Source: Rhizobium leguminosarum
Lineage (GTDB): Bacteria > Pseudomonadota > Alphaproteobacteria > Rhizobiales > Rhizobiaceae
Direction of reading: 5' to 3'
Assembly (NCBI RefSeq): GCF_001652265.1
Contig: NZ_LWBS01000049.1
Span: forward strand, 1 to 5,131
Length of the DNA stretch: 5,131 nt
Below are positions 1 to 4,831 of this stretch, piece after piece. A program made the position numbers and the translations under genes. Positions within the stretch are counted from its first letter, which is position 1. Each line of letters begins with the position of its first letter. The notes under the pieces are model-generated. The model did not search any database. It had not been told where the DNA came from and saw only the letters and a program-made list of their open reading frames with translations.

Positions 1-111
1 GCCGAGCGCTCCGTTGACGCCTTGTGGGATACCGTCGGCAAAATCGTCACGCTCTTCAAACCGCAGGAATGTGCAAACTACTTCGCAGCAGCCGGATATG
101 ACCCCGATTAA
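1..111 (+). CDS. IS630-family transposase, C-terminal end (partial)
   Basis: The reading frame is open from the first base of the window to a TAA at 109-111, giving 36 residues. The end contains ECANYFAAAGYDPD, which I recognise as the typical C-terminus of IS630-family (DDE, Tc1/mariner-like) transposases, preceded by a helix of the type LWDTVGKIVTLFKPQ. IS630 transposases cut and paste the element into TA dinucleotides. The catalytic residues lie upstream of the window, so nothing can be said about activity. There is no gene overlap on the right; the element should end within a few tens of bases. The family call is recall from sequence pattern, strong for such a short piece. Confidence 0.85.
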   Translation, partial: AERSVDALWDTVGKIVTLFKPQECANYFAAAGYDPD

Positions 112-126
112 AATGGACGTGCTCTA
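112..126 (+). mobile_element. Probable right terminus of the IS630 element with TA target
   Basis: Right after the transposase stop comes AAATGGACGTGCTCTA. IS630 elements insert at TA and their transposase gene normally ends very near the terminal inverted repeat, so I infer that the element ends at about 124 and that T125-A126 is the target dinucleotide. The left inverted repeat is outside the window, so the match cannot be verified. Confidence 0.4.
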
Positions 127-516
127 GGTGAGCAGTGAAATCGCAATGAGGCTAACGAAAGCCGCTCCAATGGAGTGGCGAGTCGAGTTGTTGCCGGAGG
201 GATATCCGCAGAGTGTTGACTAAAGCGAGCAACCGACGTAGGGACGAGACGGTGTAGTAGCGTCAGATATATTTATTCCGTCACGGAGGTATTTATGCCA
301 CAACATGGGTACGTACGCCTTGAAGAAAATTCGGCGTCGAAGTGCGCTCGTCGTCATGTCGCCGATCTGGGGAACGGCTTGTACGGATCGGATTTGGGTA
401 GCCCGCCCATTCGGAAGTGGCACATCCCGATCCGCGCCGACACGCCCCAGCCGAAACGGCCGGGACCAACCACAGTTACACATCGCTTGAGAGATCGCAG
501 ATCCCGGGGAGCCACG
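112..516. other. Region without a convincing gene
   Basis: I see no recognisable protein or RNA here. A 31-codon frame starts with GTG at 128 and ends at 223 (its end reads LLPEGYPQSVD), but it has no good ribosome binding site and no identifiable family. A strong Shine-Dalgarno GGAGG (285-289) sits 5 bases before ATG 295. That frame stays open into the HAD gene downstream, but residues 1-74 look like no family I know and are rich in Arg and Pro, as in out-of-frame GC-rich DNA. It may be the relic of a gene cut by insertion or deletion. Confidence 0.4.
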
Positions 517-786
517 TTGATCAGTCATATTTCTTTTGACGTCTGGAACACTCTCGTAACAGCGAATGCAGGTCATGCGCCAATGAGGACCAAGTTTCTC
601 GCCACCTGTTTTGATACAGAAGAAGCTGCTGTGAGGAATGCATACGCGGAGGTCAAGAAGTGGGTTAACCAACACGCGATCGAAACGGGGTACGCGCCAT
701 CCCTGTCCGAAAATATTCGCCTGGTTATGATGCGTTGTAATGTTCAAAAAGATCCAGGCTTAATCGCAAAGGCGTTTGAGCACTGA
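517..786 (+). pseudogene. HAD-superfamily hydrolase, N-terminal fragment
   Basis: The 89-residue product begins MISHISFDVWNTLVTANAGH. FDVWNTL is HAD motif I, in which the first Asp is the catalytic nucleophile (DxxxT/V), and the following helices resemble the cap region of HAD phosphatases. Family members are usually about 200-250 residues. Here the frame stops after the cap start, so motifs II-IV (Ser/Thr, Lys, the acidic pair) are absent and the protein cannot be active. I chose TTG 517 because GGGGA (506-510) lies 6 bases upstream and the homology starts there. The same frame is open back to ATG 295, which also has a good ribosome binding site, so a longer 163-residue form is possible. The break is probably due to deletion before the MerR gene. 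Confidence 0.7.
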
Positions 787-825
787 TTATAACCGGCAAA
801 ATTGCGGCTGAACGAAAGTGCCGAG

Positions 826-1236
826 ATGAACCACAAAAAGAAAATCTATCGCGTTGCGGAAGCTGCACGTCTAGCGGGGGTTTCTGCATCGACACTTCGG
901 CTTTGGGAGAAGGTGGGTCTCATCGTACCGGATCGCTCGGAAAAGGGCCACCGGCGGTACGACGCTTACCACGTTACGCGGTTAAAGCTTGTCGCATCGC
1001 TCAGAAAAGAAAACACCATCGCGGGGATCCGCAAATATCTCAGGAAGTCTCCGCCAGAAGCGGGCACGCCTCGGGACGCGAGTGATGCCATTCCGGAAAT
1101 GAAGAAGCGGAAGCAGCTAGAAGACGAAAACGCCCGGTTGAAACGGATTGTCGCAGAGCAGACGCTGGAGCTCAATATGTTGCGGGAGGTCCATTCGCCG
1201 AAACGTCCAAGGCCTGCTCGGAAGCGGGAGGGGTGA
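826..1236 (+). pseudogene. MerR-type regulator fused to IS3-family OrfA C-terminus
   Basis: Residues 1-75 from ATG 826 form a MerR helix-turn-helix: RVAEAARLAGVSASTLRLWE is the recognition unit, followed by GLIVPDR, the wing GHRRYD and the LKLVASLRKE helix. MerR proteins bind promoter DNA as dimers and need a C-terminal dimerisation helix or effector domain. Here the frame runs from about residue 90 (nt about 1093) into KQLEDENARLKRIVAEQ and LNMLREV, which is the coiled-coil end of IS3-family OrfA transposase subunits. OrfA's own helix-turn-helix is gone. The result is a 136-residue chimera made by an IS insertion or deletion. The alternative start TTG 802 adds 8 residues; neither start has a strong ribosome binding site. 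MerR and OrfA assignments are firm, but function as a regulator is unlikely. Confidence 0.75.
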
Positions 1237-1418
1237 AGGACATGTGCCGGGATTAGATGGTCTCGATCCGGCGTGCCTGTGGGCCGTTGAACTTCGATCG
1301 GACCACCTACCACTACACCTCTCTCCACGCCGATCAGGCCGGTCCGGAACGTCGTATTCGTGCGATCTGCGAGACGCATGTGCGGTAAGGCTATCGTTGC
1401 TTGCATGTGCGGCGTCGC
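1093..1418 (+). mobile_element. Internal fragment of an IS3-family element
   Basis: This piece holds the end of orfA (to TGA 1234-1236) and about the first 60 codons of orfB. Both element ends, the orfA N-terminus and the orfB DDE catalytic core are missing, so it cannot move. The left boundary is inferred from where MerR similarity gives way to OrfA coiled coil. The right boundary is where OrfB similarity ends, just before the PhaE reading frame on the other strand. No terminal inverted repeat or target duplication is visible at either junction, which points to later deletions instead of simple insertion. Confidence 0.65.
1233..1418 (+). pseudogene. IS3-family OrfB transposase, N-terminal remnant with stops
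   Basis: Frame 3 reads VKDMCRD, stop, MVSIRRACGPLNFDRTTYHY and, further on, RRIRAICETHVR, stop, GYRCLHVRRR. This is the N-terminal part of IS3-family OrfB (usual pattern VSIRRAC, then CETRVRYGYRRVHV). The TAG at 1254-1256 most likely replaces TGG (Trp) and the TAA at 1386-1388 replaces a Tyr codon in the conserved RYGYR. The frame is -1 relative to orfA, as in the programmed OrfA/OrfB frameshift of IS3 elements, although a simple indel near the G-rich stretch at 1226-1233 is equally possible. The catalytic domain is lost, so the gene is dead. Confidence 0.75.
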
Positions 1419-1427
1419 TGGGTTCGG

Positions 1428-2070
1428 TCATGGCTCATCCCTCTCGTGGTTGGGTGGCGACGCCGCCTGCACCTTCGGCCGCATCGCGCTGTGCCCTGAG
1501 GCGCGCAGCTCCCGCCTCAGTTCCGTGATCTGGCGCGTCAGCTCGTCGAAATCCCGCTGGCTCCGAACGCCGAACAGCTTGGCGACGCTGTCGGTCATTT
1601 GCTGCTGGCGGCGCGCAGCAAATCGCGCTGCGCGGCGAGGAAATTCTCCGAGCGCTGGTTGCTGATCAGTTCCTCGTTGGCGATGGCGCTCCACGCCTTG
1701 AAGGCCTTGCGCCAGCCGAAATCCTTGGCGTCTTCTTCCTTCGTGTCGGCGAGCGTCGCGCTGTAGCGTTCATAGGCCTTGCTCCACGGCACGGAGGCGA
1801 TGGCGTGATAGGTCGCCATGCGTTGGCTCACGTCCATCCAGGCCGCCATCAGCGCGTAGACCTGCCGGTCGAGGTTTCACATGTCGGCAAGGCGCGGGGC
1901 TTCCGCCATGCGCTTGATGGCTTCCGAAATCTCGCCGCCCGGCGCGACGGCAAACAGGTTGTCGGCCGCGCGCGTGGTGAGGAAGGGCATCATCGAGTTG
2001 AACCACATTTTTCCAACTTCCCCTGCCTGCTCCATGTTGCTGCGCCACATTTCCGACATGCGCAGCAGCT
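1428..2070 (-). pseudogene. phaE: PhaE-like PHA synthase subunit, C-terminal remnant
   Basis: Three minus-strand pieces read as one protein of about 212 residues. 2070-1880 encodes MWRSNMEQAGEVGKMWFNSM and LADM; after a TGA at 1879-1877 the same frame continues NLDRQVYALMAAWMDVSQRM through FKAWSAIANEELISNQRSE. After a 1-base loss near 1610 it continues QQMTDSVAKLFGVRSQRDFD and ELTRQITELRRELRA. The IANEEL, QRSExFLxAQRxLLRA and ELTxxITELRRELRA pattern is what I recall of PhaE (class III polyhydroxyalkanoate synthase subunit, Pfam PHA_synth_III_E), which activates PhaC on PHA granules. TGA most likely replaces TGG (DMWNLDR), and GCCAGCAGC probably lost one C from GCCAGCCAGC. About 140 N-terminal residues are missing, replaced in frame by tnpB. 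A phasin-type protein is the alternative. Confidence 0.65.
1429..1431 (-). other. Possible relic start codon of the gene after phaE
   Basis: The phaE stop TGA (1430-1428) overlaps an ATG (1431-1429) as ATGA, the usual sign of translational coupling. In class III PHA synthase loci phaE and phaC are adjacent, so this may be the start of a lost phaC, of which only a few codons could remain before IS3 DNA begins at about 1418. This is inference from the overlap; the minus-strand frame that follows matches no family. Confidence 0.25.
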
Positions 2071-2284
2071 CCAGCTTCTTCGTGAACAGACAGGCTCCTT
2101 GTCCGTCATGCCAGATCACCTTGATCAGACCTCCACCGCGCCCCCGGAACACGAACAGATGTCCGCACATCGGATCGCGCTTCAGCGTCTCCTGCACCAT
2201 CAGCGACAGACCGGGGAAGCCTTTGCGCATGTCCGTGTGACCGGTCGCCAGCCAGACCTTCACACCACTCGGAACCGGGATCAT
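2071..2284 (-). pseudogene. tnpB: IS66 TnpB, truncated and fused to phaE remnant
   Basis: The product begins MIPVPSGVKVWLATGHTDMR, followed by the core HLFVFRGRGGGLIKVIWHDG and GACLFTKKL, all hallmarks of IS66 TnpB (Orf2), an accessory protein required for transposition of many IS66 elements. Family members are about 115-120 residues and continue LERGRFxWP after LFTKRL. Here similarity stops at residue 71 or 72 and the frame goes straight into PhaE-like sequence, giving a 135-residue hybrid that ends at TGA 1879-1877. Its ATG overlaps the tnpA stop as ATGA (2284-2281), the normal coupling in IS66. Without the C-terminus it is probably inactive. Confidence 0.85.
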
Positions 2285-2691
2285 CTCCGCCCCAGCACGA
2301 CATCGAGAATGCGGCCCAGCGCGTCCGTGTCGATGTCGCTGTCTACGCGGATACGACGGTCCCGACCGAGTTCAATCGTCACCTCGCTGCGCTTCCGGCG
2401 GGACTGCGATGGGGCGGGTGGCCCCGAGGGAATAGGCGAGGCTGGAAGCGCGGCCTCGGACACGACCACCGGCACCAACGTGCTCGCTGTTTCTGTCCTC
2501 GGCTCCTCGATTTGGCAAAGCTCCTTGCGCCAACGGAAGAGCTGGCTGACATGGGTACCGGCCGATCGAGCAATCTCGGAAAGCACTGCACCTGGCTCGA
2601 GACAGGCTGCAACGAGCCGCTCTTTATCCTCCTGAGACCAGCGCCGTCGGCGCTCGACAGACGTGATCACTTCAATCTGATGCTTCGTCAT
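2281..2691 (-). CDS. tnpA: IS66-family TnpA (accessory Orf1)
   Basis: The 136-residue protein has a helix-turn-helix at residues 15-57 (RRWSQEDKERLVAACLEPGA, then SEIARSAGTHVSQLFRWRKEL), a Ser/Pro-rich linker, and a C-terminal stretch VTIELGRDRRIRVDSDIDTD ending LDVVLGRR. This matches IS66 TnpA (Transposase_8/HTH type), thought to bind element ends. Length is normal and no lesion is seen. Start ATG 2691 has AGGAG (2703-2699) 7 bases upstream, and that site is partly within a hairpin (2700-2719). With tnpB broken and tnpC lost, it has no transposition partner here, but it could act on related elements elsewhere in the genome. Confidence 0.9.
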   Translation of the reverse strand: MTKHQIEVITSVERRRRWSQEDKERLVAACLEPGAVLSEIARSAGTHVSQLFRWRKELCQIEEPRTETASTLVPVVVSEAALPASPIPSGPPAPSQSRRKRSEVTIELGRDRRIRVDSDIDTDALGRILDVVLGRR

Positions 2692-2698
2692 AGGACTA

Positions 2699-2719
2699 CT
2701 CCTAGTGTTTGCACTAGGA
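2699..2719 (-). promoter_or_regulatory. Hairpin overlapping the tnpA Shine-Dalgarno
   Basis: On the minus strand, TCCTAGTG (2719-2712) pairs with CACTAGGA (2707-2700) across the 4-base loop CAAA, an 8-bp perfect stem. The downstream arm contains AGGA of the tnpA ribosome binding site AGGAG (2703-2699). If the hairpin forms in the mRNA, it would hide the Shine-Dalgarno and lower TnpA synthesis. Structure is read directly from the sequence; the regulatory role is inferred. Confidence 0.5.
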
Positions 2720-2838
2720 CTTCCGATGTTCGTCTCAACCTCGCAAGACGGCCCTGACCGAAAGCTTACATTACTTCCGTGGAATTGGCAGCCACAAGGA
2801 CTGAACGCTCAAGCAGCCTAACCTGCGGCCTTCACCGG

Positions 2839-3046
2839 ATGCATACCTTCGACGCTTCGAAAAACATGGCCCGATTTTACGCCATTTCAATCGAGCCGAC
2901 GTTGTTTGGGGAGGCCTGCTTGACGCGGCGCTGGGGGCGCGTCGGCTCTGGTGGCAAGAGGGAAGTCCACCATTTCCCTCGGGAGGAAGAGGCGGTCGCA
3001 CGGATACAAACCGAAACCCCAGTGCGGCCAGAAAACGATGGCCTGA
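2839..3046 (+). pseudogene. WGR-domain protein, frameshifted
   Basis: The frame from ATG 2839 reads DASKNMARFYAISIEPTLFG, then EACLTRRWGRVGSGGKREVH and EEEAVA. RRWGRVG carries the Trp-Gly-Arg signature of the WGR domain, found in PARPs and in many small bacterial proteins of unknown role, presumed to bind nucleic acid. Near 3000 the frame breaks. Frame 2 then supplies a natural end, GYKPKPQCGQKTMA with TGA 3044-3046, where family members have RGYRPK. About a dozen residues expected between EEEAVA and RGY are missing, so an internal deletion of about 35-40 bp not divisible by 3 is likely. The uncorrected frame runs on to 3150 as an unrelated tail. A GTG at 2779 is an alternative upstream start. 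The IS66 end lies only about 70 bases upstream. Confidence 0.7.
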
Positions 3047-3058
3047 TTGGCGACCGGA

Positions 3059-3418
3059 TCAGGCGGCCGCCTTCACATCGAACTCGAAATGAAGCTGGTC
3101 ATAGGGGAATTCGACGCCGGCGTCAGTCCGGTCCAGGACACCCGCGTTGACAAGCGTCGTCACGTCCTTATGGACGGCCTGCACGTCCCGGCCGACACGT
3201 CGGGCGACTTCCCGTATCGCCAGCGGCCCCTGCCCTGCCATCGCCTTCACGATCGCAAGCCGCGGCGGCGCAAGAGCCCTGTGCAAGTCGTCGTAGCTTG
3301 GAAAATTCACCGACGGCGTAGCGGGAACGACGACGCCTTCCAATGCCTTCTGCCCCGCATTCACGAAGCGGGCCTTGGCATCGGCAATCGAGCTTAGTCT
3401 GATGACGAGCGTCCTCAT
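3059..3418 (-). CDS. Winged-helix regulator, probable antitoxin of the TA pair
   Basis: The 119-residue protein has residues 45-110 typical of the HVO_A0114-like winged-helix family: SYDDLHRALAPPRLAIVKAM, then GPLAIREVARRVGRDVQAVH with VARRVGRDVQAVHKDVTTL as the helix-turn-helix, and the wing/C-terminus AGVLDRTDAGVEFPYDQLHF. Its ATG overlaps the stop of the toxin-like gene as ATGA (3418-3415), with AAGGA about 9 bases upstream, so the two are translationally coupled. In such pairs the DNA-binding protein usually neutralises the toxin and represses the shared promoter; the two inverted repeats at 3696-3740 are candidate operators. No lesion is visible. Assignment to the family is good; the antitoxin role is inferred from context. 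Confidence 0.8.
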   Translation of the reverse strand: MRTLVIRLSSIADAKARFVNAGQKALEGVVVPATPSVNFPSYDDLHRALAPPRLAIVKAMAGQGPLAIREVARRVGRDVQAVHKDVTTLVNAGVLDRTDAGVEFPYDQLHFEFDVKAAA

Positions 3419-3696
3419 GCGAGTATCCTTTCCATGTCCGCCTGAAACGCATCGAACAATGCTTCCAGCGTTGTGAATTCCATCGGTTCCTCGATATCAC
3501 CGAGATGGCGATGATCGCCCTTGCCGCGCTCATTGTCATAACGCATGACGCACTCGCCGTTGACGATCAGCGCCAGACGATATTTGAAATGGTGGTTGCT
3601 GCCGGGCACGGGTATCGGCACATGCCACAGAACCGTTTCGAAAAATGCCGTATCGCTGACGGCGGTTCTGGATTTTTCGATCAGCACGGCTTCCAT
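3415..3696 (-). CDS. TumE/DUF6516-type protein, probable toxin
   Basis: The 93-residue product starts MEAVLIEKSRTAVSDTAFFE and contains VLWHVPIPVPGSNHHFKYRL, VNGECVMRYDNERGKGDHRH and a C-terminal helix EALFDAFQADMERILA. I recognise the pattern (D-x-F-x-E-x-V-[IL]-W-x-[VL]-P, FKYRL, RYDNE.GKGDHRH) as that of the TumE/DUF6516 family, small proteins encoded next to an HTH partner and described as toxins. KGDHRH is the most conserved part and may be functional. I prefer ATG 3696 to the in-frame ATG 3720 because the best promoter places transcription start at about 3697. The frame stays open upstream to 3888 but shows no homology there. The gene is intact, unlike its neighbours on either side. Confidence 0.75.
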   Translation of the reverse strand: MEAVLIEKSRTAVSDTAFFETVLWHVPIPVPGSNHHFKYRLALIVNGECVMRYDNERGKGDHRHLGDIEEPMEFTTLEALFDAFQADMERILA

Positions 3697-3740
3697 GTTG
3701 TTTTTAATAACATCACCCATCGTTGTTGTCAAGAACAACA
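3696..3740 (-). promoter_or_regulatory. Two inverted repeats overlapping the TA promoter (candidate operators)
   Basis: On the plus strand, TGTTGT (3724-3729) and ACAACA (3735-3740) form a perfect 6-bp inverted repeat with a 5-base spacer that covers the -35 box. A second copy, TGTTGTT (3696-3702) and AATAACA (3706-3712), has one mismatch, a 3-base spacer, and covers the -10 box and the toxin start codon. The half-site TGTTGT is shared. Autorepression by the winged-helix partner would explain this, but that is inference. Confidence 0.55.
3704..3732 (-). promoter_or_regulatory. Sigma-70-like promoter of the TA pair
   Basis: The minus strand has TTGACA (3732-3727), a perfect -35 box, a 17-base spacer, and TATTAA (3709-3704) as -10 box. 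Transcription would start at about 3698-3696, at or just before the toxin ATG at 3696, giving a leaderless or nearly leaderless mRNA. This is read from sequence; activity is inferred. Confidence 0.6.
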
Positions 3741-3835
3741 GCGATGGGCTGTCTTGCGCAGCAAAGCCGGCGCCGGGGTTCGACGCCCCGATGCAGGCTC
3801 CAGGAGCGCGTGTTTCGGCCAAAACCGCTCCTCTC

Positions 3836-3864
3836 GAGAAGAGGCCGGTTCCGGCCTTCCTCTC
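3836..3864. repeat. Long imperfect hairpin between the small-gene operon and the TA pair
   Basis: AGGCCGG (3840-3847 region) and CCGGCCT (3851-3857) are a perfect inverted repeat around TT, extended outward by GAGA/TCTC pairing with a mismatch and a bulge. On the minus strand it lies after the last small gene and before the TA promoter, so it may end operon transcription. No run of T follows, so a Rho-independent terminator is not supported. The 3741-3900 stretch holds no gene that I can see. Confidence 0.4.
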
Positions 3865-3900
3865 CTGATCCTCGATCATCCCCGTCAATTCCCCGCGTCA

Positions 3901-4105
3901 TCACCGGGAAGGTCGCCGTTGGTTGATCGCGGCGGCGAGCTTGTCGATACCCTGCGCATCGAGGGCGGCGAATTCGCCAACCCGCATGACAGATATTCCA
4001 ACTCGTCCGGGCGGGTTTCCGCATCGCGCCAGAAGATCAACGCGGCGGTAATGGTGGCCCGGTCCATGGGGTCAAGATCGATGCGCACGTTCGCAATGTC
4101 GGCAT
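3901..4105 (-). pseudogene. Small conserved-looking gene with two frameshifts, unknown function
   Basis: AGGAGG (4118-4113) stands 7 bases before ATG 4105, an excellent start. Reading from there in frame gives nothing, but after restoring one base directly behind the ATG (ATG-CC to ATG-ACC) the protein reads (M)TDIANVRIDLDPMDRATITA, then ALIFWRDAETRPDELEYL. A second shift near 3990 leads to MRVGEFAALDAQGIDKLAAA and INQRRPSR with TGA 3903-3901. The reconstructed protein is about 68 residues. I cannot name the family. The Shine-Dalgarno overlaps the stop codon of the upstream gene, so the two were translationally coupled. Both lesions look like 1-base indels and the gene is probably dead. Confidence 0.55.
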
Positions 4106-4116
4106 GGGCGATCCTC

Positions 4117-4534
4117 CTATGAGCGCTTCGAAAAGAGCGGCATGATGCGCTTGCGCGTGAGGCGGCCGCGGGTGGTCGTGAGCATCGAGTCATCCCATTC
4201 CCGCCATGTTTCGCAGCCGTTGATGGTGGTGTGTCCACGGCGTTTGCGGATCGGCGGCAGGACGCTGCGCCTGCTGCTCAGGCGTCAGGTCTTGAAACCG
4301 CTCGATCTCGTAGTCGGGCATCCAGCCGTCTTGCAAAGGGTGCGGCGCGTTCCGATAGCGATGCTCGATCGCGGGACCGCCGAATAGGTCGGGCTGTATC
4401 CCGGCACGCCGTCGCTGATGTTGCGCCTTCCGATAGTCGGCACGCCATTGACCGTCCGCGCTCAAGGCGGGGCGGTCAGGTTCGTTTTCGGTTCCGTGCC
4501 GCCGATGGGAGTCCTCTACGCTCTTATCACCCAT
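4117..4534 (-). pseudogene. Small basic protein gene with one frameshift, unknown function
   Basis: From ATG 4534 the frame reads MGDKSVEDSHRRHG, then ALSADGQWRADYRKAQHQRR, IQPDLFGGPAIEHRYRNAPH, PLQDGWMPDYEIERFQDLTP and EQQAQR. In this frame it would stop at about 4190. One base extra (or two lost) near 4260 moves to a frame that reads RKRRGHTTINGCETWREWDD, SMLTTTRGRLTRKRIMPLFS and KRS with TAG 4119-4117, ending inside the next gene's ribosome binding site. That fit shows it is the true C-terminus. The restored protein is about 138 residues, hydrophilic and basic, with no family that I can name. Its ATG overlaps the zinc-finger gene by 8 bases. It is the second gene of a coupled trio. Confidence 0.6.
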
Positions 4535-4739
4535 GATGAATGTCCTGCAGATCGAGGGATAGCTGCGCCGCGCCGGCCGCAAGGGCGGCGTGCTCGCGGT
4601 CGATATGAAGCTCGGCGGCGCGATGACCGGACGGACGCTTGCACCATGTTCCCGCCTTCACATGGCATGTGGGGCAAGGGACGCGGGTGTCGGGATGGTC
4701 AGGCCACCCCTCCCCGCAACGGGAGCAACGAAACCGCAT
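4527..4739 (-). CDS. Small zinc-finger protein (phage-type C-x2-C-x7-C...H)
   Basis: The 70-residue product begins MRFRCSRCGEGW and has Cys5/Cys8, Cys22/Cys25, Cys33 and His45. Residues 22-48 (CPTCHVKAGTWCKRPSGHRA, then ELHIDR) match the small zinc-binding domain seen in phage and plasmid proteins, where three Cys and one His bind zinc and a Pro-Ser-Gly follows the third Cys. The N-terminal CxxC adds a second possible zinc site with Cys22/Cys25. Start ATG 4739 is chosen because homology begins there; no strong ribosome binding site precedes it, and the frame is open back to 4835. The stop overlaps the next gene. It appears intact. Role unknown, possibly DNA binding. Confidence 0.65.
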   Translation of the reverse strand: MRFRCSRCGEGWPDHPDTRVPCPTCHVKAGTWCKRPSGHRAAELHIDREHAALAAGAAQLSLDLQDIHHG

Positions 4740-4831
4740 AGCCAGAACGCGAAAGCAGCTTGGCCGCTCGCCTCCGTGTAGGTGCGCCGGCAAATTGCGG
4801 AAAGATCGCGATTCCCGGTGGTGTCCGCGCA
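4740..4831. other. Spacer between P450 and zinc-finger gene
   Basis: These 92 bases follow the P450 stop. In the rhizobial gibberellin operon the next gene (CYP114) starts close behind CYP112, but nothing here resembles a P450 N-terminus. No terminator hairpin with a T run and no clear promoter are seen. Confidence 0.5.

Larger units (their letters stand above)
2071..2769 (-). mobile_element. IS66-family element, left half
   Basis: The outer end is the minus-strand GTAAGCTTTCGGTCAGG starting at 2769; GTAAGC is the characteristic terminus of IS66 elements. It is followed by intact tnpA and the first 71 codons of tnpB. The rest of tnpB, tnpC (the DDE transposase) and the right inverted repeat are absent, so the element cannot move by itself. 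An 8-bp target duplication would be expected starting at 2770, but the partner copy was removed with the right end. Confidence 0.8.

Noticed and set aside
128..223. Short GTG-started frame ending LLPEGYPQSVD
   Set aside because: No ribosome binding site and only 31 codons; a faint likeness to the RUS/DUF647 motif is too short to count.
410..440. TGGCAC as a possible sigma-54 (-24) box upstream of the HAD fragment
   Set aside because: No TTGC at the required -12 distance and no TGT-N10-ACA site found nearby.
220..747. 175-codon minus-strand open frame
   Set aside because: It is antisense to the HAD fragment, has no recognisable domain and no good start; it is open because of base composition.
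1805..2635. 276-codon plus-strand open frame, the longest in the window
   Set aside because: It lies antisense to IS66 tnpA/tnpB and the phaE relic, whose protein families are clear, and its own translation is His/Arg/Ser-rich without a domain.
3836..3864. Rho-independent terminator
   Set aside because: The hairpin is strong but no T run follows on either strand, so only an inverted repeat is reported.
3720..3888. Extended N-terminus of the TumE-like protein (ATG 3720 or upstream to 3888)
   Set aside because: The extension lacks homology and a ribosome binding site, and the best promoter would start transcription downstream of 3720.
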